From UBA668 sp043740085 (GTDB lineage: Bacteria > Actinomycetota > Acidimicrobiia > Acidimicrobiales > Ilumatobacteraceae), in assembly GCA_043740085.1 (NCBI GenBank), contig JAYUCY010000094.1:1-64000 (forward strand): 64,000 nt of DNA, in the 5' to 3' direction. A program made the position numbers and the translations under genes. The notes under the pieces were generated by a model that was not told the DNA's origin, made no database searches, and was given only the letters and a program-made list of their open reading frames with translations. Of this stretch, positions 53,539 through 63,281 are shown in pieces (the stretch's first letter is position 1; each line of letters begins with the position of its first letter).

Positions 53539-54530
53539 TCGGCGGCGACCTCTCCGCGCGGTTGGCAGCGTGGCTGAGCGAGCAGCGCAGCGACACGGTG
53601 GACGTGCGCGGGCTGGCGATGTCGTCCGCTGGAGCGAGGCGCGTCAACGCCCTCTTCGAGGCGGTCGGCTCGTCGGGCTCGACCAGGCTTGCGCTCACGA
53701 TGATCCCGACGGCCGCTGTCCAGATCCTCGACGTGAGCGACGAGGCCGGTGTGCTCGCCCTCGCCGAGGAGGCCGGGGTGCCGGTACCGCATGTCCACCA
53801 CGTGTGCACCGACGCGGCCGTGCTCGGCGGACCGTTCTTCATCAGCACGGCCGTCGACGGCGAGACGGTGCCGCGTCGTGTGCTGCGGCTCGCACAGTCG
53901 GCGGGCATCGGAGACCTGGTGGCCACGCAGCTCGGCGATGCCATCGCCCACCTCCACCGCCTCGACCCGGGCGCCGCGCCGGCGGCCCTCGTGCGCCCGC
54001 CGTCGGACGCGCCCATCGCAGCCGCGCTGGCGGGAGTCGACGTACTGCTCGACGCCCTGCTCGATCCTTCGCCGACGTTCGCGTACGGCACGAGATGGCT
54101 GGAGCGCAACGCACCGGCGGAGCCCGCGGCGCTGACCGTCCTCCACAGCGACATCCGGACCGGCAACATCATCGTCGGCGAGGATGGCCTGCGGGCCATC
54201 CTCGACTGGGAGACCGCACGCGTTGGCGACCCGATGGAGGATGTCGCCTGGCCGTGCATGCGGATGTGGCGGTTCCGCGAGGACGATCGGCTGGTCGGTG
54301 GGCTCGGTGGCCTCGATCCGTTCCGCGACGCGTATGTCGCGGCGGGCGGCTCGTGGGACGAGGAGCGGTTCCGATGGTGGCGCGTCCTGGGCACGATCCG
54401 CTGGGGGCTCGGCCTCGCCGACCAGGCCCGCGCCCACCTCGACGGGAGCTTCCCGTCGATCGTCATGGCCGGTAGCGGCCGCCGCGTCCCCGAACTCGAA
54501 TACGACACCCTCCTCCTCGTCCGCCCATAG
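53535..54530 (+). CDS. APH-type phosphotransferase associated with acyl-CoA dehydrogenase
   Basis: 331 aa from a GTG overlapping the previous stop. Kinase-like motifs: catalytic loop LHSDIRTGNIIV (HxDxxxxN) and metal-binding ILDWETARVGDP. It resembles the ACAD10/11 N-terminal kinase domain that phosphorylates 4-hydroxyacyl-CoA so that it can enter beta-oxidation. In this context it suggests that the pathway yields a hydroxyacyl-CoA, as lactone opening would. The last codons (TAG at 54528) run into the right inverted repeat. Confidence 0.85.
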   Translation: MIGGDLSARLAAWLSEQRSDTVDVRGLAMSSAGARRVNALFEAVGSSGSTRLALTMIPTAAVQILDVSDEAGVLALAEEAGVPVPHVHHVCTDAAVLGGPFFISTAVDGETVPRRVLRLAQSAGIGDLVATQLGDAIAHLHRLDPGAAPAALVRPPSDAPIAAALAGVDVLLDALLDPSPTFAYGTRWLERNAPAEPAALTVLHSDIRTGNIIVGEDGLRAILDWETARVGDPMEDVAWPCMRMWRFREDDRLVGGLGGLDPFRDAYVAAGGSWDEERFRWWRVLGTIRWGLGLADQARAHLDGSFPSIVMAGSGRRVPELEYDTLLLVRP

Positions 54531-54646
54531 ACGAATGGTTCCAAGGGGTGCGGGCGCTGGGCGCTGGGCGGCGACTCTTTGTCAGTTCACCTCATTCAGA
54601 TTCGCCGATCGTTCGCCGGCGATCGTCAACCCCGTGCACGCGTGAA
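54529..54646 (-). repeat. long inverted repeat, right copy (~118 bp)
   Basis: Reverse complement of 39039-39155. It begins at the stop codon of the phosphotransferase gene. From 54647 to 54813 I see no gene. Confidence 0.9.
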
Positions 54647-54813
54647 CTGTCTTGGAACGATCGATGTTCTGCCCGCGCTGCTCGGCGAGGTTGACAGCTA
54701 CTTGCTCTTGACGCAAGCAATCGTGCAGGCTCGGACGTCGAACTGGGGATGCAGGAGACAGTCGACGTCGCCACTGTCATCGAGGGCATCGTGCCGCGGC
54801 GATGGGTCCATGC

Positions 54814-56508
54814 TCAGAAGCCGTCGTCGAGGTCGATCTCAGGGGGTAGTGCGACATCGTCGGAGACGTCGAGACCGGAGAAGGATTCCGACGGTGAGTC
54901 GAACGGCGAAGCATCGGTGGCTGACATCGACACGGTCAGGTGATCGAGCGCCATCGACGAATCGTCGACTGGCGGGACGTCGGTGACCGGGGTAGTGCTG
55001 CCCTGCTCGGTTCCGGTATCAGCGACCGCGTCATTTGGCCCGGATGGCGCTGTCATGCCGGTCACGTCGTCGGCGACGGTGTGGATACCGGCACCGCTGG
55101 AGGCGCTGTCGACGACGGTGACGCTGTTCGCGTCGCTGCTCGACGAGTCGGCTGCGGTCGCGGCGTCGGAGGAGTGGGCGTAGTTGCCCGAGCCGACACC
55201 GTCACCGCCGCCTGTCTGCGGGCCCGGCGACGGGGCGCGACCGAGGTCGAACCCGCCGTCGTTGTTGAACGTGTGGCTGATCTCTACGCCAGGAGGCGCT
55301 GTCAGCGGTGTGTCGATGTGGGTTGTGCTCTCCCGTTCGATGGGATCGCGGACGAAGTCGATCGCCTGCTTGGGTGGTGCGTCACCCTCGATCTGGGGCC
55401 CGTCGAAGTCTTGGACGACATCGGTCGCGCCGCCGTGAACACCGACAACCCGAGCCACCACCACCGGGGTGAGCACGACGGTGCCGCCACCGGCGTCGGG
55501 GTCTTCCATCTTGCCGGCATTCTTCTTCTCCCACGCCGCCAGTTCGGCCGCGTCCTTCTGTGCAGGGGAGGCCGATTCGCGCTTGAACTTCTCCTCCGGG
55601 GTCTCCTTCTTCGTCGTCGTTTCCGCGGGCTTCACCCCGGCCAGCGCCCTCAGGTTGTCGTTGCTGAACAGGGACATGTTGTGGTCGGGGTCGGCCGAAC
55701 CGGAGAGTTCTTCTCCCGGTGGTGGTGGCGAGTCACTGGCGAAGTAGAGCGCGACCGGGGCGCCTCGATTTCCACCGATTGTTCCGGTGCTGGGTCCCGG
55801 GGCCCGCCCGAGTGTGTCCGTGAGGGCGTCGTGCCCTGCCTTTGGGCCGGCAGCACGGTTGGCTTCGGTGGGGTCGCGTTGGACGTCGGCGACCGAGTTC
55901 GCTCCACCGGCGTGTTCACCAAGGGGGGTGTTGTCGCCGATGCCGTAATGGTTCGGGCCTGAACGGACCTGTGTGCCATCGAGATTGGTCGGCAGTGTCT
56001 GCTCGGCTGAAAACCCGGCAGGCGCGCCGCTGGTGACATCGACGATTGTGGTGTGCTCGAGGGTGGCCGGGCGCAGGTCACCGCGCGGGTCGTTGGTCGT
56101 GATGGCGGCATTGAGGGTCGGCTCCGTGGCCGGCGCCGCGCCCATCAACAGATCGTCATGCGGCGGAACTCGCACAGCCTCGGCCTGGCCCAAACCAGCT
56201 GGGTCCAAATCTTCGGGGCCGCGATCCCCCGGTTCGGTCGGCGTCGGGTCTCCGTACGGCGGAGGGTCGGACTCGGCGGGGTCGTGCCCAGCCGGGACGG
56301 GCGGCGATTCAACGTCCGATTCATCCAATCGGCTCGGGGCGACGTTGAGTTGTTCGGCTTCGTGCGTTGTCGACGGGAGACCAAGACCGATTCGGAGATC
56401 CGCTTCGCTGGCGGGATCGCCGGTCGTTTCTGACTCGTGCCTCTGCCGAGCTGTGTCCTCCTCAGCGTGGACTTCCTGATCCGACATTGATACGTCGCGG
56501 CTGGACAT
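54814..56508 (-). CDS. 564-aa low-complexity, probably disordered protein
   Basis: The protein is rich in Pro, Asp, Ser, Thr and Gly throughout, with almost no hydrophobic core. The only denser block is near residues 285-335 (MSLFSNDNLRALAGVKPAE, KKETPEEKFKRESASPAQKDAAELAAWEKKNAGK), which could be helical. There is no signal peptide or TM helix. I know no family. It is divergent from the repeat-bearing membrane protein at 56696, with 187 nt between starts, and the shared Thr/Ala/Ser-rich style suggests the two may work together. It is real rather than spurious judging by the divergent promoter layout and long open frame, but its function is unknown. Confidence 0.55.
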   Translation of the reverse strand: MSSRDVSMSDQEVHAEEDTARQRHESETTGDPASEADLRIGLGLPSTTHEAEQLNVAPSRLDESDVESPPVPAGHDPAESDPPPYGDPTPTEPGDRGPEDLDPAGLGQAEAVRVPPHDDLLMGAAPATEPTLNAAITTNDPRGDLRPATLEHTTIVDVTSGAPAGFSAEQTLPTNLDGTQVRSGPNHYGIGDNTPLGEHAGGANSVADVQRDPTEANRAAGPKAGHDALTDTLGRAPGPSTGTIGGNRGAPVALYFASDSPPPPGEELSGSADPDHNMSLFSNDNLRALAGVKPAETTTKKETPEEKFKRESASPAQKDAAELAAWEKKNAGKMEDPDAGGGTVVLTPVVVARVVGVHGGATDVVQDFDGPQIEGDAPPKQAIDFVRDPIERESTTHIDTPLTAPPGVEISHTFNNDGGFDLGRAPSPGPQTGGGDGVGSGNYAHSSDAATAADSSSSDANSVTVVDSASSGAGIHTVADDVTGMTAPSGPNDAVADTGTEQGSTTPVTDVPPVDDSSMALDHLTVSMSATDASPFDSPSESFSGLDVSDDVALPPEIDLDDGF

Positions 56509-56695
56509 GACGAGCCCCCGTTCATTCGGCGCAATCGGCCGTTCAGGATGAAACCTACGCCCGCACCGGGGTACCTGTCACCGGGCAATTCTTCGATCCG
56601 GAGGTTCTCGACGATCCGGAGGTTGCAGGTTCACATCGATCCGGTATACGGGGTCTCCATGTTCGGGTACGGTGGCCGTTACCGGGAGGTGCGTG

Positions 56696-57748
56696 ATGGC
56701 CGACGACACGACAGCCTCGCAGGACGGCGTCAGTGCGACCGCCGGCGAGGACGAGATCGACGACGACGCGAAGCGGCGAATCGCAGCCGCCGGGGTCACC
56801 GGCGCAGCTGTTGGCGGGCTCGGCAGCGCTGCCATGACCGGCGAAGCGACGACCGCAGCTGCCCCACTGCTCGGTCCGGCGGGTGTGTCGTTGGGATCTG
56901 GTGGTGTGGTCGGTCCTGCCGGGGTGTCGTTGGGATCTGGTAGTGCAGTGGGGCCTGCCGGGGTGTCGTTGGGTTCGGGTGGTGTGGTCGGTCCTGCCGG
57001 GGTGTCGTTGGGTTCGGGTGGTGTGGTCGGCCCGGCGGGTGTCTCGATGGGGTCTGGTGCGCCGGCGACCGGCGGTCCTCGCGGTCGCCTCGGTCTGATC
57101 ATCGGCGCAGCAGCCGTTGTGGTAGTGGTCGCGGTCGGCACGGTGATCGCGGTGTCCTCCGGCGACGATCGGATGGCTCCGGCCGCGGTCGCGCCCGTGG
57201 TGTCCGAAGCGGCGCCGACCGAAGCGGCCGAGACAACCAGCACCGCAGCGGCCCCGGCGACCACCGCGGTTTCGGCCGCAGCGAGTTGCACCGTCGGTTC
57301 GTGGGTGGCCGACAACAAGAGCCTGATCAACGCGATCATCGGAGCGTCGGATGCGCTCGGCGGCTTTCCGCTGGAGAACGGTGACGTCACCGGTACCGCG
57401 CGCCTCGACATCACCGCCGACGGGCATGTCGTCACCACGTTCGACAACTGGTTGCTCACGAGCCCGCTCCCCCAAGGCATCGGTACCGCGACCGTCTCGG
57501 TAACGGGAGTCGAGACTCACGACATCACCTTTGCCGATGACGACTCGTATACGATCAACGCCGCCACCCAGGCCGGTACGCATCTGGCGATCACCATCGT
57601 CGGCGACTCAGTGTTCGATAGTGCGTTGCCGAGCGGGGTGTTGATCGAATCGGGTACCTACACCTGCGCGGGGGATCAACTCGTCATCGTCGAATCCACG
57701 ATCCTGTCGACCGAAACCTTCACCCGCACTGCATCAAACCCGGGGTGA
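56696..57748 (+). CDS. single-TM protein with five 13-residue repeats and exported domain
   Basis: 350 aa. The ATG has GGGAGGT 6 nt upstream. Order: an acidic cytoplasmic start, an Ala/Gly region, five repeats of GPAGVSLGSGGVV (residues ~60-124), and a basic patch. Then come one TM helix (~131-153, LGLIIGAAAVVVVVAVGTVIAV), an Ala/Thr linker, and a ~150-residue extracytoplasmic domain with two Cys (SCTVGSWV and YTCAGDQLV) that could form a disulfide. The end domain resembles lipocalin-like actinobacterial surface domains of unknown role. The repeats are cytoplasmic if the topology is N-in. Confidence 0.65.
   Translation: MADDTTASQDGVSATAGEDEIDDDAKRRIAAAGVTGAAVGGLGSAAMTGEATTAAAPLLGPAGVSLGSGGVVGPAGVSLGSGSAVGPAGVSLGSGGVVGPAGVSLGSGGVVGPAGVSMGSGAPATGGPRGRLGLIIGAAAVVVVVAVGTVIAVSSGDDRMAPAAVAPVVSEAAPTEAAETTSTAAAPATTAVSAAASCTVGSWVADNKSLINAIIGASDALGGFPLENGDVTGTARLDITADGHVVTTFDNWLLTSPLPQGIGTATVSVTGVETHDITFADDDSYTINAATQAGTHLAITIVGDSVFDSALPSGVLIESGTYTCAGDQLVIVESTILSTETFTRTASNPG
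56873..57067 (+). repeat. five 39-bp in-frame tandem repeats
   Basis: Units at 56873, 56912, 56951, 56990 and 57029 encode GPAGVSLGSGGVV with small changes (SAV in unit 2; M and APA in unit 5). Units 3 and 4 are nearly identical, a sign of recent duplication by slippage or unequal exchange. Confidence 0.9.
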
Positions 57749-58143
57749 CTCACTCCTTACTTCGAAGGTAGAGAACCTCCATCAAATCCAGGGGGATAAC
57801 AGCATCCCAGTTCGTCGAGAAGTCGATCGCGATGGTGTCCCAGCGCTTCGCAAACGATGTCAATTCTCGGAGGGGTCACTCGCCAGGCTGCACGGCGGCA
57901 GTCCAGAAGTCATGTACGTGTCGCGGATCCGCGTGTCGACTCCGACAGACATGCGGAGCTCATGATCAACACCGCGGACGCACCGTCAGAGATCTGCGAC
58001 GAGTTGCCGGCGGTGATGAGGTCGTCCTCCTTGAAGGCGAGCTTGAGCGTGGCGAGGTCATCGCGGGTGATGCCGTACTCGACGGCGATCATGTCGGCAC
58101 CGATGGCCTGCGCTGGTAACCCGGTCGCTGCGACGCGGTCATG
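57749..58143. other. intergenic region with thiolase remnant
   Basis: 395 bp between convergent stops. Apart from the minus-strand thiolase fragment (57907-58143) I see no gene. Confidence 0.6.
57907..58143 (-). pseudogene. internally deleted thiolase (acetyl-CoA acetyltransferase) fragment
   Basis: The minus strand reads GADMIAVEYGITRDDL joined directly to LKLAFKEDDLITAGNSS and QISDGASAVLIMS. In thiolases these blocks lie about 60 residues apart. Both the N-terminal catalytic Cys region and the C-terminal Cys/His motifs are missing. Confidence 0.7.
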
Positions 58144-60666
58144 TCACTCGCTGCTCAACACTGCGGCAGGATGATCACGCAGACCACGGCGAACGGGAAC
58201 GGCGCCGACCACCGCCGCCAACGCCAGCACCCCGACGACGAGCAGCACCATCGGCGTGAGCGGAACGACGGGTTCGGCCAGCGTCCCGAAGCGGTTGGCC
58301 AGCAGTATCCAGAACCATCTCCCGGCGATGATGCCGAGCGGGACACCGATCAGCATGCCGGCCACGCCGATCGTGACACCCTGCCAGACTCCGACCGCCG
58401 TGACCCCGCCCGTGGTCGTACCGATGGCCTGGAGGATCGCCAGGTCGCGGCGCCGACGGCGCACGGCGACCACCATGGCGTTCACGACGGTGACCGCGAC
58501 GAGCACGACGAGCACGGTGGACAACACGATGGGCAACGATTGCAGCCGATCGAGGCTCTCGATGTCGGACGGCCGCGCAACGCCCTGGAAGCGCAACGAT
58601 CCGTAGCTGCCGAGCGCTTCGGTCATGCGGGCCTCGAACGCCGGTCGGTCCGCACCCTTCGCGAGGTCGACGACCACGAACGCCTTGCTGGAGTCGTCTC
58701 GCGGCCCGAGCGCTGCGGGTGGGACCAACGCGCCGACGCCGATCGACGTGCGGTCCGAACCGTTGTACAGGCCGAGGCCCGGCAGCACCACACGGCCGAC
58801 CACCTCAGCCGTGCCCTTGAACCCCGACGTTTCGACCGACACCACGTCACCGATCGACACCCCGAGCTGGTGCATCGTCGTCGAGCCGAGCGCAATCTCG
58901 CCGGCGCTCGACGGAGCACGTCCGGCCCCGATCGTCGGCGGCACGGCATCGTTACCCGCACTGAACCTGACGGCTGTGACGGGCGAGCCGTCGACGGTGA
59001 TCTCGCTGATCCGCAGCTCGCCGAGCCGCTCGACGTCGGGGTCGGCGCCGACGGTGGCCAGCACGTCGCCGACGCGGCTGTCGTCGGTCAATACGTTTCC
59101 GTCGAACTCGATCCGCGCATCGAAGTTGGAGCCATAGAACCGTCCGTTGTCGACGACCCGGCCAAGGCTCGACGCGAACACGATGGTTGCGGCGGCGACG
59201 GCCACGGCGGTTACCGCTCCGATGATCGTGGCCCGTGTGGGCACTGCCGACGCGCCGCGCCCCGGCTCGAGGCCGAACCGGACCCCGGTGGTCACGTTCG
59301 GAGACGATCCACGAGCTGCCATCCAGGCTGCCACCGACGATCCCCGCACCGTCGAGCCCTGGTCCACGAAGCGAGCGTTGCGCCACGCCGGGATCACGCT
59401 GACCAGCACGACAACGAGAAAGAGGATGATCGCTCCGCCAAGCATGGCGGGCAGGTTGATCGACCAGCCCGGATGCGGTTCTGCATTACGTGCCGGGCCG
59501 ACCGGTGTGAACCACGACAGCGCCGCAGCGATGGTCACCGCAGTCGCGACACCGACAGCGGCGGCGAGCATCAGGCGAACCATCATCGTGATCCACCGGT
59601 CTCGCTGCGTCGTGCCGAGTGCCGCCAAGGTGAGATTGTCACGGGCATCGAGTTGGCAGCGGCGCGAGACGGTCTGACCGACGAGCAGCAGACCGAGGAG
59701 CGCGGTGATGCCGGCGAAGATCGCCAACGCCACCGCTGCCGGTTGTGTACCACGCACCGCCTTGGCCCTTGTGACCCCGAGCGTCTGGTAGACGATCTTC
59801 TCGGCCGGAGCGAGCGCATCGACGGCGGCTCGGAACGCCGACAGCTCACCGGGGCTCGTCAACCGGACGATGGCACCTCCGTAGCCGGCTGACGGCTCGC
59901 CGAGCTGGGCATAGAGCGCGGGCGTGAGCCACACTCCGACGGGTTCGTACCCCTGGTCGACAACGACACCATCCAGGGTGTTGCCGATGCCGACCACGGT
60001 CAACTCGACGTGCGCACCGAACCCGGCAGCGTTTACAGCGGCGAGTCCCGCGTCAGGACCGGACGCGGCGGCGAACACCTTGTCGAAATCGGCGCCACTC
60101 GCGATGGTCGCCTCGAATGGGTCGCCCACGTGCAGACCAGCTGTTCGCGCGTAGGTCCGATCGAGGAAGACCTCATCAGGCGAGCCGGGATCAGCCAGCC
60201 TGCCTTCGAGCACCACCGGTCGATCGAACGTGAACCCTGCCCGACCGTCGGTCGCGATGGCGAGTGGCCCCATGAAGAGGTCGTCGAGAGAGCTGAGCGA
60301 GCCCTGGTTGACCACCACGATCACGCCGTGCACTCGCGAGAATTCGGCGACCATCGGCAGCGCGGCGACCTCGTCGAAGTCGAGGGCCGAGTCATCGCCG
60401 TTGTTGGGGTTGACCAGCACGTCGGCGGTACCGGTGGCGTCGATCATCCGGTCGACCGCTGATGCGGTGCGGGTTGCACCGGCCAGACCGGCGAGTACGA
60501 GACCTCCTGCCAGACCGACGAGCACTGCGATGCCCACAAGGCTGCGCCAGCCGTGTCTGAGCTGGGCAGCGGCGACGATGAGGGCGGTCCGCACCACAGG
60601 ATCAAACCACCGCGCGCCCACGTCGGACAAGGGTGCTGGCCCCCTCATCGGGTGTGCTGGCACCAC
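58144..60666 (-). CDS. large ABC-type FtsX-family permease
   Basis: 840 aa. One TM helix follows ~40 residues from the start (SLVGIAVLVGLAGGLVLAGLA), then a ~230-residue extracytoplasmic MacB-like domain. Next come TM helices in residues ~310-430 (LAIFAGITALLGLLLVGQTV), a second extracytoplasmic domain (~490-700), and three C-terminal helices (VLSTVLVVLVAVTVVNAMVVAV, VVGVLALAAVVGAVPV). This is the double-FtsX layout of LolCE/MacB-like or antimicrobial-peptide exporters. No ATPase gene is adjacent. The N-terminal start is uncertain: a GTG near residue 25 is also possible. Confidence 0.8.
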   Translation of the reverse strand: MVPAHPMRGPAPLSDVGARWFDPVVRTALIVAAAQLRHGWRSLVGIAVLVGLAGGLVLAGLAGATRTASAVDRMIDATGTADVLVNPNNGDDSALDFDEVAALPMVAEFSRVHGVIVVVNQGSLSSLDDLFMGPLAIATDGRAGFTFDRPVVLEGRLADPGSPDEVFLDRTYARTAGLHVGDPFEATIASGADFDKVFAAASGPDAGLAAVNAAGFGAHVELTVVGIGNTLDGVVVDQGYEPVGVWLTPALYAQLGEPSAGYGGAIVRLTSPGELSAFRAAVDALAPAEKIVYQTLGVTRAKAVRGTQPAAVALAIFAGITALLGLLLVGQTVSRRCQLDARDNLTLAALGTTQRDRWITMMVRLMLAAAVGVATAVTIAAALSWFTPVGPARNAEPHPGWSINLPAMLGGAIILFLVVVLVSVIPAWRNARFVDQGSTVRGSSVAAWMAARGSSPNVTTGVRFGLEPGRGASAVPTRATIIGAVTAVAVAAATIVFASSLGRVVDNGRFYGSNFDARIEFDGNVLTDDSRVGDVLATVGADPDVERLGELRISEITVDGSPVTAVRFSAGNDAVPPTIGAGRAPSSAGEIALGSTTMHQLGVSIGDVVSVETSGFKGTAEVVGRVVLPGLGLYNGSDRTSIGVGALVPPAALGPRDDSSKAFVVVDLAKGADRPAFEARMTEALGSYGSLRFQGVARPSDIESLDRLQSLPIVLSTVLVVLVAVTVVNAMVVAVRRRRRDLAILQAIGTTTGGVTAVGVWQGVTIGVAGMLIGVPLGIIAGRWFWILLANRFGTLAEPVVPLTPMVLLVVGVLALAAVVGAVPVRRGLRDHPAAVLSSE

Positions 60667-60721
60667 ACGCGCTCCACCGGCCTGTCATGGCGTCGATCAG
60701 ATCGCGGCGGTGCCCTGTGGC

Positions 60722-63124
60722 TCAGTCGGGGCGGGCAAGGAGGGCGGCAATGGTCATCGGCCGCCCCAGCAAGAAGCCCTGGGCATAGTCGCAGCCCAGT
60801 TGCGTCACGGCTGCCATCTCCTCTTCTGTCTCGACACCTTCGGCGCAGATCCGCATCGAGCCGGTGCGCGCGATCGCCACGCACATGGTGACGATGGCAC
60901 GGTTGGCGACGTCGACTTGGAGGTTCGTGATGAACGAGCGGTCGACCTTGACCTCGTCGAGGGGCAACTTCCGTAAGAAGGCGAGTGAGGACTGGCCGGT
61001 ACCGAAGTCGTCGAGAGCGACCGACACGCCAAGCATCGAGATCTGCTCGAGACCGGCTTGAACGTCGGCGATGTTGCCGATGAGCCCACGTTCGGACAAC
61101 TCGATCTGCAGCCACGAAGGGTCCGCACCGACGCTGACGAGTTCGTCGGCGAGCTGCTCGAGGAAGTCGAGGTCGGTGATGAGCCGCACGGGGACGTTGA
61201 CCGCTACCTTCGACCCCGGGAAGCGCGCGGCCACCGGCGCCCACTGGCTGAGCGCCTGGAGGATCGCCCACATGGTGAACGGTCGGCAGAGAACACTCGC
61301 TTCGACACCCTCGACGAACCCCTCCGGGCTCAGCCGGCCCCTGTCGGGATGCGTCCAGCGCACCAGCGCCTCGGCACCGACGAGTCGATGGGTGAGGACA
61401 TCGAGCTTCGGTTGAAACTCGAAGAAGAGCTCGCCACTCGCCATAGCCTTCGCGAACTCGCCCAGCAGGGACGCCCGTTCGAGCTGCGCTGCGTCGAGTT
61501 CCGCGCGCCACTGTATGACGTTCGCTCCCGTCATGCTCGCAGACCACGCGGCGGTCTTGGACCGCCGGACGAGCGCTTCGGCGCCGACTTCGCGCAACGG
61601 ACCGATGGTGCAGCCGATGGCAGGGCCGAGCAAGAGCGACATCGATTCGTAGACGAACGGCTTGGACAGCTCCGTCGCCATGTCATCGGCAATGCGCTGC
61701 ACGTGTGCACCGGAGGCCACGTCCGGAACGAGGACGGCAAGCGCCGAGTCCTCCGGTTGCGTTGCGATGGCCCCGTGCTGTTCTGCAATCGCGGTCACGC
61801 GTGACGCGGCAGACAGCAGCGCTGCATCACCGGCCGCGAACCCGAAGGTCGGCCGGATCGTGTCGAGCTCGGTGAGGCTGATCCAGATCAGCGCAAAGGA
61901 GCCGCCGGTCTGCTGAGTGCACTGCTGGACGACGCTGAGCAAGCCGTCCAGATTGAGCATCCTCGACTGCCGCTGGTGCGTGGCGAACCACTCCAACTCA
62001 GCCGCGTGACGCGCGATGTCGGTGATGTCGGTGGCGACGCTGACGACCTCGTCGCCGATCTGAACCAGGCTGGTGCGCAACGTCTTACTATTGCCGGCCA
62101 TTCCGTTCAGGGCCGTGGTGGTCGTCATCGGCCGCCCATCCAACAAGAACGCCTGTCGGGCGACCTCGACGAAATCAAGATCGGCGGGGACGTTCGACCC
62201 CAATGTTCCCACTGCGAGCTCGGTGCTGAGCGACGGGTTCGCGTAGCGCAGGACGAAGTCGATGATCTCACCGCTCGTGTTGCGGATCGGATCCCAGATG
62301 CCGACAGCTTCCGACAGTGCCTCGATCGTGCTGCGGAAACGCCCCTCGGCCGCGTACTTGCCGCGGGTCGATCGCATCTCCTCGGTCATATCGCGCACCA
62401 CCTGCAGGATGAGCCCGCCCACTCGTGTGGCCTCCAGCTCCACGAACACGCCAGGCTGCTCTCCGGCAACGACGCCGAGTCGGTCGATGATCCGGACCGC
62501 GGGGGCGTCGGTCTCCCATGCTCTTCTGGCCGCGTCGAGCTCGTCACCTTGGCCGCTGGCACCCTCGAAGACGCCGACATTGCTGCCGCGGAACCCGTGC
62601 GCGGCTTGGTTGGCATACAGCACCCGAGTACCGGTCATCTGCCGGCTCTCGTCGAACACGGGGGCGAGCAGCGTCACGCCCTCGCTGAGCGTGTCGAGGA
62701 TCAGCCGTTGCTGCGACTCCGTGCGCTGCAGATCGTCGGCGACGGTGAAGTCGGTGGACGTCTGGAGAATCATCTCGGCGACGCGCCGGGTCCTGATCTC
62801 GAAGCGGGTCGAGCGCTCGACCCCGTCGACAAAACCGTTGCGCTCGATGTAGTACGGCGTGCACTGCCCGTCGAGCCAGGCCACCTCGGCTTCGATGATG
62901 GCCAACTCGGGATCCTCGAAAACCCTACTGGCGAGCGCACCCTCGACAATGCCGTCGGTGAATGGCAGCGCTCGCGCTGCCGCGTTGCAGTAGACGATCT
63001 CCAGGTCGACGATGCGTTCGCCACACCAGATTGGACGGTAGAGATAGATCGCCTGCTGCAGGTTGTCCACCGTGGCGCGGAAGAGCGCCTCGGCATCGGC
63101 CACCGAATCGCTGAGAGGCTGCAT
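60722..63124 (-). CDS. PAS/degenerate-GGDEF/EAL cyclic-di-GMP protein
   Basis: 800 aa from MQPLSDSVADAEALF, chosen because GAGAGG lies 7 nt upstream. Residues ~1-380 hold three PAS-like sensor segments (ATVDNLQQAIYLYRP, LILDTLSEGVTLLAP, STIEALSEAVGIWDP). Residues ~390-530 form a GGDEF fold with the active-site motif degraded to QPEDS, so no cyclase activity is expected. The EAL domain (~545-795) keeps FEFQPKLD, GAEALVRW, ELSERGL, LDDFGTGQSS, VKVDRSFI and AEGVETEEE. It therefore looks like an active c-di-GMP phosphodiesterase. It has no TM helix, so it is cytoplasmic. It lies 55 nt upstream of the FtsX permease. Confidence 0.87.
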   Translation of the reverse strand: MQPLSDSVADAEALFRATVDNLQQAIYLYRPIWCGERIVDLEIVYCNAAARALPFTDGIVEGALASRVFEDPELAIIEAEVAWLDGQCTPYYIERNGFVDGVERSTRFEIRTRRVAEMILQTSTDFTVADDLQRTESQQRLILDTLSEGVTLLAPVFDESRQMTGTRVLYANQAAHGFRGSNVGVFEGASGQGDELDAARRAWETDAPAVRIIDRLGVVAGEQPGVFVELEATRVGGLILQVVRDMTEEMRSTRGKYAAEGRFRSTIEALSEAVGIWDPIRNTSGEIIDFVLRYANPSLSTELAVGTLGSNVPADLDFVEVARQAFLLDGRPMTTTTALNGMAGNSKTLRTSLVQIGDEVVSVATDITDIARHAAELEWFATHQRQSRMLNLDGLLSVVQQCTQQTGGSFALIWISLTELDTIRPTFGFAAGDAALLSAASRVTAIAEQHGAIATQPEDSALAVLVPDVASGAHVQRIADDMATELSKPFVYESMSLLLGPAIGCTIGPLREVGAEALVRRSKTAAWSASMTGANVIQWRAELDAAQLERASLLGEFAKAMASGELFFEFQPKLDVLTHRLVGAEALVRWTHPDRGRLSPEGFVEGVEASVLCRPFTMWAILQALSQWAPVAARFPGSKVAVNVPVRLITDLDFLEQLADELVSVGADPSWLQIELSERGLIGNIADVQAGLEQISMLGVSVALDDFGTGQSSLAFLRKLPLDEVKVDRSFITNLQVDVANRAIVTMCVAIARTGSMRICAEGVETEEEMAAVTQLGCDYAQGFLLGRPMTIAALLARPD

Positions 63125-63281
63125 AGCGACCTCTCTGCCGTGCTCGATCAATGCATCTCCCGCAGACTCATCTTGTCGTTCGATACTGTCACGTGCGGGC
63201 CAGCTTTCCTGTCATCTCGCGATGAGAAATTGAACACTGCCCAGCGACACCCGGTCCGTTTCGACGTCCTTGCACTCCTCG

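Noticed and set aside
58141..59892. 583-codon plus-strand frame across the FtsX permease
   Set aside because: Composition is Asp/His/Arg-rich with no motif, and the minus strand has a clear permease pattern of TM helices and domains.
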